NCBI RefSeq assembly: GCF_013337045.2 | Contig: NZ_CP118259.1 | Location: 248,001 to 312,000, forward strand | Direction: 5' to 3' | Origin: Agrobacterium vitis | Lineage (GTDB): Bacteria; Pseudomonadota; Alphaproteobacteria; Rhizobiales; Rhizobiaceae | Length of the DNA: 64,000 nt | Shown here: one piece after another, positions 18,716 through 26,667 of the stretch | Layout: each line of letters begins with the position of its first letter | Numbering within the stretch: the first letter of the stretch is position 1 | Program-made: the position numbers and the translations under genes | Notes under the pieces: generated by a model | Seen by the model: only the letters and a program-made list of their open reading frames with translations | What the model was told of the DNA's origin: nothing | The model's database searches: none

Positions 18716-18990
18716 GTTTTCCTGATCCGCAATGTGCCGCTGTACGATTTTGGATTGCACCTGATTCCGATCAAACAGCCATATGAAGCCCTCGGCCATG
18801 GCCGTACTTTTGAATAGAATTCCGGTTGCTGGCTATCGTTAAACGAATCATCATTTCATAAAATTTTTTGAATAATTTTTTCTCGTGATTTAGCAAGAAT
18901 TAACCTAACTCGTTTTAAATAGAAACATCAAAACGACGGATTAATCTCTTGTTTAAAAAGATTAATGGCATGAAGCGGAGCCGTCGTTCG

Positions 18991-19040
18991 CCGGGAAGGA
19001 GCCCGGGATGTCCCTTCCGTTTCCAGTTCCATAAGGGGCA
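18991..19040 (+). promoter_or_regulatory. Structured leader of flagellin gene 3
   Basis: P1: CCGGG (18991-18995) with CCCGG (19002-19006). P2: TGTCCCTT (19009-19016) with AAGGGGCA (19033-19040), which covers the ribosome site of ATG 19047. A CATGAAGC box lies 22 bases before P1. Confidence 0.65.
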
Positions 19041-19046
19041 ACGCCT

Positions 19047-20006
19047 ATGACAAGTATTATGACGAACACTGCTGCGATTTCAGCACTTTCCACGCTGCGG
19101 TCGATCAGCTCCGATATGGAGACCACCCAGAGCCGGATTTCCTCCGGTTATAAGGTCGAGAGCGCGTCTGACAACGCGGCCTATTGGTCGATTGCCACGA
19201 CAATGCGTTCGGATAACAAGGCGCTTGGTGCTGTTGAGGACGCCATCGGCCTTGGTGCTGCCAAGACGGATACGGCCTATACCGGCATGGAAGCCGCTAT
19301 CGATGTCGTCTCCGACATCAAGGCCAAGCTGGTTGCTGCCCGCGAACCAGGCGTGGACAAGGACAAGATCAACAAGGAGCTGACCGAGCTGAAGAACCAG
19401 CTGGGTTCTGTTGCCAAGTCCGCGTCGTTCAATGGCGAGAACTGGCTGTATGACAACAGCGAAACCGCTGGCACGACCCAGGAAATGGTCGGCTCTTTCG
19501 TTCGTGGTTCCGATGGCAATGTGTCGATCAAGACGATCTCCTTTGATACGACCAACTCGATCCTGATCAATGATGAGGCGGCTGCTGGTGGTCTGCTGAC
19601 CAAGGACACCCTTGCGACTTACGCCTATGGTACAACGACGACAACCGCTTCCTATTACCTGATTTCCTCGGTTGCAGGGGATGCGACCAGCAACGAAGTG
19701 ACGCTGACCTCAACGACCAGCGACGACGAGATTGACGGCATGGTTGCCTCGGTCGATAAGATGTTGTCCAGCATGACGGATGCTGCTGCCACCATCGGTG
19801 CGACGACTTCGCGTCTGAAGTTGCAGGATAGCTTCATCAAGGACCTGAGCGACACGATCGACACGGGTGTGGGCCGTCTGGTGGATGCGGACATGAACGA
19901 GGAATCGACCAAGCTGAAGGCGCTGCAGACGCAGCAGCAGCTTGGCATCCAGTCCCTGTCGATTGCCAACTCCAGCTCCGAAAACGTGCTGTCGCTGTTC
20001 CGTTAA
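19047..20006 (+). CDS. Flagellin 3, apparent mosaic of copies 1 and 2
   Basis: 319 residues, a full flagellin. The first 80 or so residues and the last 65 match copy 2. The segment around residues 80-145 (AYTGMEAAIDVV, KDKINKELTELKNQ, NSETAGTTQEM) matches copy 1, including silent bases, pointing to gene conversion between the tandem copies. The strong ribosome site AAGGGGCA lies 6 bases before the ATG and the gene has its own leader and terminator, so it should be expressed independently. Confidence 0.96.
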   Translation: MTSIMTNTAAISALSTLRSISSDMETTQSRISSGYKVESASDNAAYWSIATTMRSDNKALGAVEDAIGLGAAKTDTAYTGMEAAIDVVSDIKAKLVAAREPGVDKDKINKELTELKNQLGSVAKSASFNGENWLYDNSETAGTTQEMVGSFVRGSDGNVSIKTISFDTTNSILINDEAAAGGLLTKDTLATYAYGTTTTTASYYLISSVAGDATSNEVTLTSTTSDDEIDGMVASVDKMLSSMTDAAATIGATTSRLKLQDSFIKDLSDTIDTGVGRLVDADMNEESTKLKALQTQQQLGIQSLSIANSSSENVLSLFR

Positions 20007-20035
20007 GCCTAGGGACGTCGAGAATCACCAAATGC

Positions 20036-20065
20036 ATAGCCGGGCGAAAGCCCGGCTATTTTTTT
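20036..20065 (+). terminator. Terminator of flagellin gene 3
   Basis: ATAGCCGGGC pairs with GCCCGGCTAT around a GAAA tetraloop and is followed by seven T residues: a textbook intrinsic terminator. Confidence 0.93.
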
Positions 20066-20365
20066 ATCCTGTTAGCAAAAAGCACCTTGGGGGACGTCTT
20101 ATCGATTATGCTGGTTCAGGGAATGACGAAGTTTCATTCATCGTGGGAATAATCCAAACTGTATTTCAAGTGATTGATAAATAAAGAAAATTAAATTTCC
20201 CTATGATGGGAATGGCAGGCGCAAGCCTGCACAGCTTCCTCGCTGTATGGTTAATATTTTTTCAAATTTATGTTTCGTTAACCATGCTGGTGTTTTCTGT
20301 GTTCACGAAAGCACTGGGCCGGACCAGCAGATAGAGATCCGGCGGGCATGAAGCCGACCAATGTT

Positions 20366-20416
20366 GCCGGTCTTAATCCGGCCTGTCCCTTTCCAAAGCA
20401 ATCACCTCAAGGGGCA
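20366..20416 (+). promoter_or_regulatory. Structured leader of flagellin gene 4
   Basis: P1: GCCGG (20366-20370) with CCGGC (20378-20382). P2: TGTCCCTT (20384-20391) with AAGGGGCA (20409-20416), containing the ribosome site of ATG 20422. A CATGAAGC box lies 19 bases before P1. The upstream 410-base gap is otherwise AT-rich with no gene. Confidence 0.65.
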
Positions 20417-20421
20417 CCTTT

Positions 20422-21381
20422 ATGACGAGCTTGATGACAAATACCGCTGCGATTTCAGCACTTTCGACCCTGCGGTCGATCTCCGACGACATGAACTCGA
20501 CACAGAACAGAGTTTCGTCCGGCTACAAGGTTGAAAATGCATCTGACAACGCGGCCTATTGGTCGATTGCCACAACCATGCGTTCGGATAACAAGGCGCT
20601 TGGTGCCGTTGAGGACGCCATCGGCCTTGGTGCTGCCAAGACGGATACGGCTTATACCGGCATGGAATCGGCGATCGATGTCGTTACCGACATCAAGGCC
20701 AAGCTGGTTGCTGCCCGCGAACCAGGCGTGGACAAGGAAAAGATCAACAAGGAATTGGTCGAGCTGAAGAACCAGCTGGGTTCTGTTGCCAAGTCCGCGT
20801 CGTTCAATGGCGAGAACTGGCTGTATGACAACAGCGAAACCACTGGCACGACCCAGGAAATGGTCGGCTCTTTCGTTCGTGGTTCCGATGGCAACGTGTC
20901 GATCAAGACGATCTCCTTTGATACGACCAACTCGATCCTGATCAATGACGAGGCGGCTGCTGGTGGTCTGCTGACCAAGGACACCCTTGCGACTTACGCC
21001 TATGGTACAACGACGACAACCGCTTCCTATTACCTGATTTCCTCGGTTGCAGGGGATGCGACCAGCAACGAAGTGACGCTGACCTCGTCCACCACGGACG
21101 ACGAGATTGACGGCATGGTTGCCTCGGTCGATAAGATGCTCTCGAACATGACGGATGCTGCTGCCACCATCGGCGCGACGACTTCGCGTCTGAAGTTGCA
21201 GGATAGCTTCATCAAGGACCTGAGCGACACGATCGACACGGGTGTGGGCCGTTTGGTGGATGCGGACATGAACGAGGAATCGACAAAGCTGAAGGCGCTG
21301 CAGACGCAGCAGCAGCTTGGCATCCAGTCCCTGTCGATTGCCAACTCCAACTCCGAAAACGTGTTGTCGCTGTTCAAATAA
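20422..21381 (+). CDS. Flagellin 4
   Basis: 319 residues. The middle and C-terminal parts are close to copies 2 and 3. The N terminus differs slightly (MTSLMTNTAAISALSTLRSI, then SDDMNSTQNRVSS), and the last residues are SNSENVLSLFK. It carries both conserved polymerisation domains and no frameshift. Ribosome site AAGGGGCA lies just before the ATG within the leader hairpin. Own terminator downstream. Confidence 0.96.
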   Translation: MTSLMTNTAAISALSTLRSISDDMNSTQNRVSSGYKVENASDNAAYWSIATTMRSDNKALGAVEDAIGLGAAKTDTAYTGMESAIDVVTDIKAKLVAAREPGVDKEKINKELVELKNQLGSVAKSASFNGENWLYDNSETTGTTQEMVGSFVRGSDGNVSIKTISFDTTNSILINDEAAAGGLLTKDTLATYAYGTTTTTASYYLISSVAGDATSNEVTLTSSTTDDEIDGMVASVDKMLSNMTDAAATIGATTSRLKLQDSFIKDLSDTIDTGVGRLVDADMNEESTKLKALQTQQQLGIQSLSIANSNSENVLSLFK

Positions 21382-21534
21382 TACGGGGCTTGAAGGCGCT
21401 TACGCCTTTATTCTCAAAAAGTATAAAACTCCAAGCCGCAACAATGGCTTGGAGTTCTCAGAACGCCAGAGGCGACTGCCGTTGGGAGACCGAAAATGGT
21501 TCTTGCCCGATGTGTTGGACCCACGATGCTTATC

Positions 21535-21563
21535 AAAGCCGCAGCACCCGCTGCGGCTTTTTT
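21535..21563 (+). terminator. Terminator of flagellin gene 4
   Basis: AAAGCCGCAGC pairs with GCTGCGGCTTT over the loop ACCC, followed by TTT. A second perfect hairpin (AACTCCAAGCC with GGCTTGGAGTT, 21427-21456) without a U-tract lies nearer the gene. Confidence 0.9.
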
Positions 21564-21736
21564 CATGCGCGTTTTTCTTTGGTCTTGAAAAAATTAGGAA
21601 TTCGTTTAGACCTATTAAAACTTTGATACCTGAGTTAACCATTTGTTAACTAATTCAGGGTTAATAATCTGTTAACAACGTTGGGTTGGCTACCAGGGCA
21701 AGAGCGTAGCCGACGTGCATGATGCAGACCAGCGTT

Positions 21737-21784
21737 GCCGGTGTCTTCCATAAATCCGGCATGTCCCTTCACCTTCATGGGGCA
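21737..21784 (+). promoter_or_regulatory. Structured leader of flagellin gene 5
   Basis: P1: GCCGG (21737-21741) with CCGGC (21756-21760), a longer loop than in the other copies. P2: TGTCCC (21762-21767) with GGGGCA (21779-21784), the ribosome site of ATG 21789. A CATGATGC box lies 19 bases before P1. Confidence 0.6.
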
Positions 21785-21788
21785 CTCT

Positions 21789-22751
21789 ATGACCAGCATT
21801 ATGACCAATACCTCCGCTATGGCGGCTTTGCAGACCCTCCGTGGCATCGACCAGAACATGGAGACGACGCAGAATAGAATTTCGTCCGGTTACAAAGTCG
21901 ACAGCGCCAAGGATAATGCCGCCTATTGGTCGATTGCGACCACGATGCGCTCGGATAACAAAGCGCTTTCCACGGTTCAGGATGCTCTGGGGCTTGCTGC
22001 TTCAAAAGCAGATACCGCTTATACTGGTCTGGATTCCAGTATTGACGTGCTCAGCTCCATCAAGTCCAAACTGGTTGCGGCGCGCGAACCGGGCGTGGAC
22101 AAGGACAAGATCAACCAGGAAATCAACGAGCTGAAGAACCAGCTCGCCTCCATTGCCGAATCCGCTTCATTCTCCGGCGAAAACTGGTTGTATAACGAAT
22201 CGACCAATCCTCCCACCACCAAGGAAATGGTCGCCTCCTTCAACCGCGCCAGCGATGGTACGGTGTCGGTTACCACATTGAAGTTCAACACGTCCGAATC
22301 GACCCTGATCGATACTCAGAATGCTGAAAACGGCATCCTGACACGGACCACGACTGCGACCTGGGCATACGGTACGACCACCACGACAGGCACCTATTAC
22401 CTGCTGGACGCGGATTCGGTGACGCCTGCCACCGGCACCGAAATCACCCTGACCACCGACATGTCCAACGACGATCTCGATGGCATGATTTCGGCCGTCG
22501 ACAAAATGCTTCAGGATCTGACCGATTCTGCTTCGACCTTGGGTGCGATCAGCAGCCGTATCGAATCCCAGGATACGTTCGTTAAAAACCTCAGCGATAC
22601 GATCGACAAGGGCGTCGGACGTCTGGTGGATGCAGATATGAACGAGGAATCCACCAAGATCAAGGCACTGCAAACGCAGCAGCAACTTGGCATCCAGGCG
22701 CTGTCGATTGCCAATACCAATGCCGAAAACATCCTGACGCTCTTCAAGTAG
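21789..22751 (+). CDS. Flagellin 5, the most diverged copy
   Basis: 320 residues. N terminus MTSIMTNTSAMAALQTLRGI and C terminus ALSIANTNAENILTLFK are flagellin D0 domains. The centre differs from copies 1-4 (for example YNESTNPPTTKEMVASFNRA and TTATWAYGTTTTTGTYYLLD). It has therefore escaped the homogenisation seen in the first four. The start is set by alignment with the other flagellins and by GGGGCA 5 bases upstream. An earlier in-frame ATG at 21735 lies within the leader hairpins and is rejected. Confidence 0.95.
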   Translation: MTSIMTNTSAMAALQTLRGIDQNMETTQNRISSGYKVDSAKDNAAYWSIATTMRSDNKALSTVQDALGLAASKADTAYTGLDSSIDVLSSIKSKLVAAREPGVDKDKINQEINELKNQLASIAESASFSGENWLYNESTNPPTTKEMVASFNRASDGTVSVTTLKFNTSESTLIDTQNAENGILTRTTTATWAYGTTTTTGTYYLLDADSVTPATGTEITLTTDMSNDDLDGMISAVDKMLQDLTDSASTLGAISSRIESQDTFVKNLSDTIDKGVGRLVDADMNEESTKIKALQTQQQLGIQALSIANTNAENILTLFK

Positions 22752-22824
22752 TTTTTCGACAACGGGCCGGAGTTACAATTTTCGTTTTCTGCCGTGCCGC
22801 CGGTCATCGGCATCTGGTGGAATC

Positions 22825-22865
22825 GTTGGACCGCGCAACTGCCCTGGCGCGGTCCAACATATTTT
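22825..22865 (+). terminator. Terminator of flagellin gene 5
   Basis: GTTGGACCGCGC (22825-22836) pairs with GCGCGGTCCAAC (22847-22858), 12 bp, followed by ATATTTT. The remaining bases up to 23226 hold no gene that I can see. Confidence 0.8.
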
Positions 22866-23226
22866 CAGGAGATGCAGCCGATATAACTGCAAAATCCGCC
22901 GGGGCATTTTCGTCCTAAACCTGCCCAATTTCAGTAAATTATGCAGGGTGAGTGCCAATCGGCACGCCTGACCGCCTTGAGAAAATCCTCGCGCAAGTTT
23001 GGCCGCCTAGCTTCGACATCATGAAACAGGTGTTTGCGTTTGCCGTCATGCGGGAGATCGGGCCGCCTGTGACATCCTGCATGTCCTGAAAGGGTCCTGA
23101 AAATGATCCCGGGCATCAGGTTGATGATTTAAGCTTTGGGCCTTACCCGGCCGAAGGTATTGTGCGTCGATAACGCCATAGGCGCGGTCTCGACGATAAG
23201 GGCCGTAAGGTCCGGGAGAAAATGAC

Positions 23227-23877
23227 ATGACGATGCCGCTCGCTCATTATCTGAAGGATTTCTCTGCACCTCGGCCAGCGCCGATGGTGGCGGAGCCTGT
23301 GAGTTTCAACGATGACGCGTTGATGTTTCCGGATATGCCGATGCTTGAGCTCCCTCAGCCAGATCCGGTGGATGTGGAAAAAGAGCGGCAGGAAGCTTAT
23401 GCGGAAGGCCAGGACGCGGCGGGCAAGGCGGCGGATGAACGTCACGCCGAAGCGCTCAGCATTCTCGAAAAAGCCCATGCCGACGCACTTCAGGAACTGA
23501 CGGAAAAGCATCAGGCGGAGCTGGCGCGGGTGATTGCAGACGGGCTTCAGCAGATCGCCTCGGACCTGTCGCGCATTGTGGGTAGCCAGACGGTCGAGAC
23601 ATTGGCGCCCCTGCTATCGGATCTGCTTGTCGACAAGGCCCTGGAGGATATTTCCGGCCTGTTGAAGGCCGCTGTCCTGGAGGGAGCGGCAGGGCAGATT
23701 ACCGTTACCGGACCTGCCGCGCTGTTCAAGCAACTTGCCGACCTCATGGAAGGTCAAGACCTGTTGCTTAAACATGTCGAGGCCGATGATCTTGACCTGA
23801 CGGTCGACGTCGGTGGCGCGGCATTGGTCACCCGGATTTCCGCCTGGACGGCCAGTCTGAAGAAAGTTCTGGCATGA
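23227..23877 (+). CDS. FliH-like protein, probable export ATPase regulator
   Basis: 216 residues, soluble. The N terminus (1-50) is Pro-rich and acidic. Residues about 55-105 form an Ala/Glu-rich helix with the small-residue pattern of FliH/YscL coiled coils ([20 protein letters not shown]). The C-terminal part resembles the FliH V-ATPase-E-like domain ([20 protein letters not shown] ... [20 protein letters not shown]). FliH binds and regulates FliI. No other fliH is visible in the window. The gene overlaps motB by ATGA and so starts the motB-motC-fliK operon. The FliH call is inference from pattern and length. Confidence 0.6.
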   Translation: MTMPLAHYLKDFSAPRPAPMVAEPVSFNDDALMFPDMPMLELPQPDPVDVEKERQEAYAEGQDAAGKAADERHAEALSILEKAHADALQELTEKHQAELARVIADGLQQIASDLSRIVGSQTVETLAPLLSDLLVDKALEDISGLLKAAVLEGAAGQITVTGPAALFKQLADLMEGQDLLLKHVEADDLDLTVDVGGAALVTRISAWTASLKKVLA

Positions 23878-25205
23878 GCGACGCTGAAAATCACCACCAC
23901 GGCAAGAACGAGATCATCGTTATCAAGCGGCATGGCGGCGGCGATCACGATGGCGCCCATGGCGGCGCCTGGAAGATTGCCTATGCCGACTTCATGACAG
24001 CGATGATGGCCTTCTTCCTGGTCATGTGGCTGGTCAATGCCGCCAATGAGAAGACGACCGCTTCGGTTGCCAGCTATTTCAATCCGATCAAGCTAGCCGA
24101 TGAAAAGCCAACCGAGAAGGGCGTCAAAAAGCCGGTCGATCAGGCCGAAGGCGAGGAAAGCAAAGAACGCTCGAAAATCAAGGCCGAGGAAGAAACGCTC
24201 GGCAAGGCGGCGGCGACCGGCGAGGATATGACCTCGACCTCGGGTGATAAGCCAGTCTATTCGGAAGCGGACCTGTTCGAAAATCCCTATTCCGTCCTGG
24301 CCGAAATTGCCCAGGAAGTTGGTCAGCAAGCCAATGTCAGCGCCAAGGGTGAAGGCGGAGCCAGTGAATCCGGCCCGTCCACTGGCGCGTCGGGCGGTGA
24401 GGCTTACCGCGACCCGTTCGATCCGGATTTCTGGAGCCAGCAGATGCAGACGGCGCAGGGTACGCCGGGTAAAGCCAAGCCTGGCGAGCAGCAAACTGTG
24501 GCCGAGGCGGCAAAGCCTGATCCATTCGCGCAAAAACCGGTCGATCAGCAGGCTTCTGCGGCGGCGGCCGCAGCCGCACCGGATGGAGCGCAGGGCAATC
24601 CCCCATCGAAGTCTCAGCCTGAGGCAAAGCCGCAGGTCGAAATCGACGGTCAGCAGGTAGCCATTGCCGTTCCCAAGGCGCGTCCTGATCCCAAGCAGGT
24701 TGCCCGTGAAGAGCAGAATGCATCGGCCGATAGCGATCAGACACAGCAGGCGGAACAGCTTAAGCAGCAGATCGCCTCCGAAATCGGTGGTGTAGCGGGT
24801 AAATTGGCCGAGGGGTTGATTGTGCAGCCGGCTGAAGGTGGACTGCTGATAACACTGACCGACCAGTCCCAGGCCCCGATGTTCGATGTCGGCTCGGCCG
24901 TGCCTCGCAAGGAAATGGTGTTGGCGATGGAAAAGATCGGCAAGTTGTTGGCCGATCGCCAGGGTGCCGTGGTTATCAGGGGCCACACCGACGCACGCCA
25001 ATATAAAGGCCCTGATAACGACAATTGGGGCCTCTCGATGTCACGCGCCCATTCGGCCTACTACATGCTGGTGCGCGGCGGGCTCGCACAAAACCGTATT
25101 ACCCAGGTGTCCGGCTTTGCCGATCGCCGGCTGTTGAAGCCGGAGGACCCGTTGGCCGCTGCAAACCGGCGGATCGAAATCCTTGTTCAGGGAGACCAGA
25201 AGTAA
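23874..25205 (+). CDS. motB: Flagellar stator protein MotB
   Basis: 443 residues, longer than the enteric protein (about 308). One membrane helix near residues 38-58 contains the proton-carrying aspartate in [21 protein letters not shown] long periplasmic linker (about 70-310) is rich in Lys, Glu, Gln and Pro. The C-terminal OmpA-like peptidoglycan-binding domain contains [10 protein letters not shown] and [17 protein letters not shown]. Long MotB linkers are known in rhizobia, where MotC binds MotB in the periplasm. ATGA overlap with the upstream FliH-like gene; motC follows 4 bases later. Confidence 0.96.
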   Translation: MSDAENHHHGKNEIIVIKRHGGGDHDGAHGGAWKIAYADFMTAMMAFFLVMWLVNAANEKTTASVASYFNPIKLADEKPTEKGVKKPVDQAEGEESKERSKIKAEEETLGKAAATGEDMTSTSGDKPVYSEADLFENPYSVLAEIAQEVGQQANVSAKGEGGASESGPSTGASGGEAYRDPFDPDFWSQQMQTAQGTPGKAKPGEQQTVAEAAKPDPFAQKPVDQQASAAAAAAAPDGAQGNPPSKSQPEAKPQVEIDGQQVAIAVPKARPDPKQVAREEQNASADSDQTQQAEQLKQQIASEIGGVAGKLAEGLIVQPAEGGLLITLTDQSQAPMFDVGSAVPRKEMVLAMEKIGKLLADRQGAVVIRGHTDARQYKGPDNDNWGLSMSRAHSAYYMLVRGGLAQNRITQVSGFADRRLLKPEDPLAAANRRIEILVQGDQK

Positions 25206-25209
25206 GGTG

Positions 25210-26667
25210 ATGACCGCGCGCAGATCCCTGGGTGCCAGATCTGGATTTTCCAGCTTCGCCTTCTATGGCGTGCTGCTGACCCTGGCTGTCGGCAGCCCTG
25301 TTGCCTGTGCGGGTCAGGCATATGCGGCAGGCCCAGCTCCAGCAAGCAACGCGCCGGGCCAGGCTCCTGCGACCGGTGCAACCGGGCCTGCCACCAGCGT
25401 TCCCGCAGGTGGCGGCGACAGTGATAACCTGCCGCCTTATCTGATGTTGCGCTCTTTGCAATTTGTACAGGACTCAGTCGTTCGCGGTGACCATTCGGCT
25501 GCGGACATGCAGCGTTTTCTTCTGACCCGGATCGACAAGCGGCTGCGGACTGCGGTGTCTTCGGATTTCGAAGACCCGCGCAATGTCGATGCGGCGCTGA
25601 TCTACACGATGAGCGGGGGTAATCCGGCGACGCTGGATTATCTCGTTGCCCGCGACGTTGATGGTCATTTCGACAACCGCGTCAGCGATATGTTGAGAAA
25701 ATACTTGAGTGGCAAAGGCGTGCTGGTGGCAAGCTCGCTTGGCGAGATGGTACCGCTCTATCAGAACGGTCGGGTCGGGCCTTATATCGCGTTGGTGGCT
25801 GGGAATGTCACCCTGGTGAAAGATCCGGCTGGGGCCCTTAAATTCTTCGATATCGCCCGCCTTGTGGCGCCAGGCACCATCGTTGAGGAAGCGGCCCTGC
25901 GGCGGTCCTTCCAGATCGCCATGGATACCGGCCAGAATGGTCGCGCCATGGCCTATGCCAATCGCTATGCCCGCCGCTTTCTCTATTCGCCCTATGCCAG
26001 TCAATTTGCCGATCTCCTGGTGCAATTGGTTGTCGATCATTTCGCGGAGCTGGATAAGAACGATATTCTGGCGACATTGGCGACCATGGACACGGATCGT
26101 CAACGCGAAGTCTATCTGCGCATTGCGCGCCGCGCGACGATCAATGGCAATCAGGCTTTGGCCAGTCTTGCCTCCAGTCAGGCACAAAGCCTGGCGGGCT
26201 TGCCAGATAAAAACGATCCTCAGGCGCTGCTTTATGGCGGCGCGGCGTTGATTTCGACCACTGACGTCAAAAACGCACTCAGCACCATCTCGCAATTGCC
26301 AAAAGATCAACTGTCAGCCTCCGATAACGCCTTGCTGGAAGCAGCCAGAGCTGTTGCTCAGGAGATCATCACCTTGCCAACCGCGCCGCAAAACCCATCG
26401 GCTTCGCCAAACACACCGCCTCCATCGGGGAACGAGTCTGCCCCAGGGGGTGCGGCCGATGTTTCCGATCAGCAGGACCCTGGCATGCCGGCCAATACCA
26501 AGGCCAACGCGCCACCGGTTACGGGCGTTGGCACGGCGCCGGTCAATCCGGCCTCGGCAGATGCAAAGCAAAAGCCTGATCCGGAATTCCAGACATTCAT
26601 GAGCGGCGGCCGATCTAAGCTTGAAGAAATAGATAAAATGTTGAAGGGGGAGGGCGTAACGAAATGA
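25210..26667 (+). CDS. motC: Periplasmic motility protein MotC
   Basis: 485 residues with a signal peptide (hydrophobic about 17-38). Helical-repeat mature domain: PYLMLRSLQFVQDSVVRGDH ... EDPRNVDAALIYTMSGGNPA and so on. A Pro/Ala-rich C-terminal region follows (about 385-455). MotC of S. meliloti binds MotB in the periplasm and is needed for torque. Position after motB and before fliK is the known arrangement. I place the start at ATG 25210, directly after motB. An in-frame ATG at 25183 lies inside motB with no ribosome site. The stop overlaps fliK (ATGA). Confidence 0.9.
   Translation: MTARRSLGARSGFSSFAFYGVLLTLAVGSPVACAGQAYAAGPAPASNAPGQAPATGATGPATSVPAGGGDSDNLPPYLMLRSLQFVQDSVVRGDHSAADMQRFLLTRIDKRLRTAVSSDFEDPRNVDAALIYTMSGGNPATLDYLVARDVDGHFDNRVSDMLRKYLSGKGVLVASSLGEMVPLYQNGRVGPYIALVAGNVTLVKDPAGALKFFDIARLVAPGTIVEEAALRRSFQIAMDTGQNGRAMAYANRYARRFLYSPYASQFADLLVQLVVDHFAELDKNDILATLATMDTDRQREVYLRIARRATINGNQALASLASSQAQSLAGLPDKNDPQALLYGGAALISTTDVKNALSTISQLPKDQLSASDNALLEAARAVAQEIITLPTAPQNPSASPNTPPPSGNESAPGGAADVSDQQDPGMPANTKANAPPVTGVGTAPVNPASADAKQKPDPEFQTFMSGGRSKLEEIDKMLKGEGVTK

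Noticed and set aside
16453..22751. CRISPR-like or transposon-type repeat array
   Set aside because: The repeats are complete flagellin genes with leaders and terminators; there is no short repeat-spacer pattern and no transposase.
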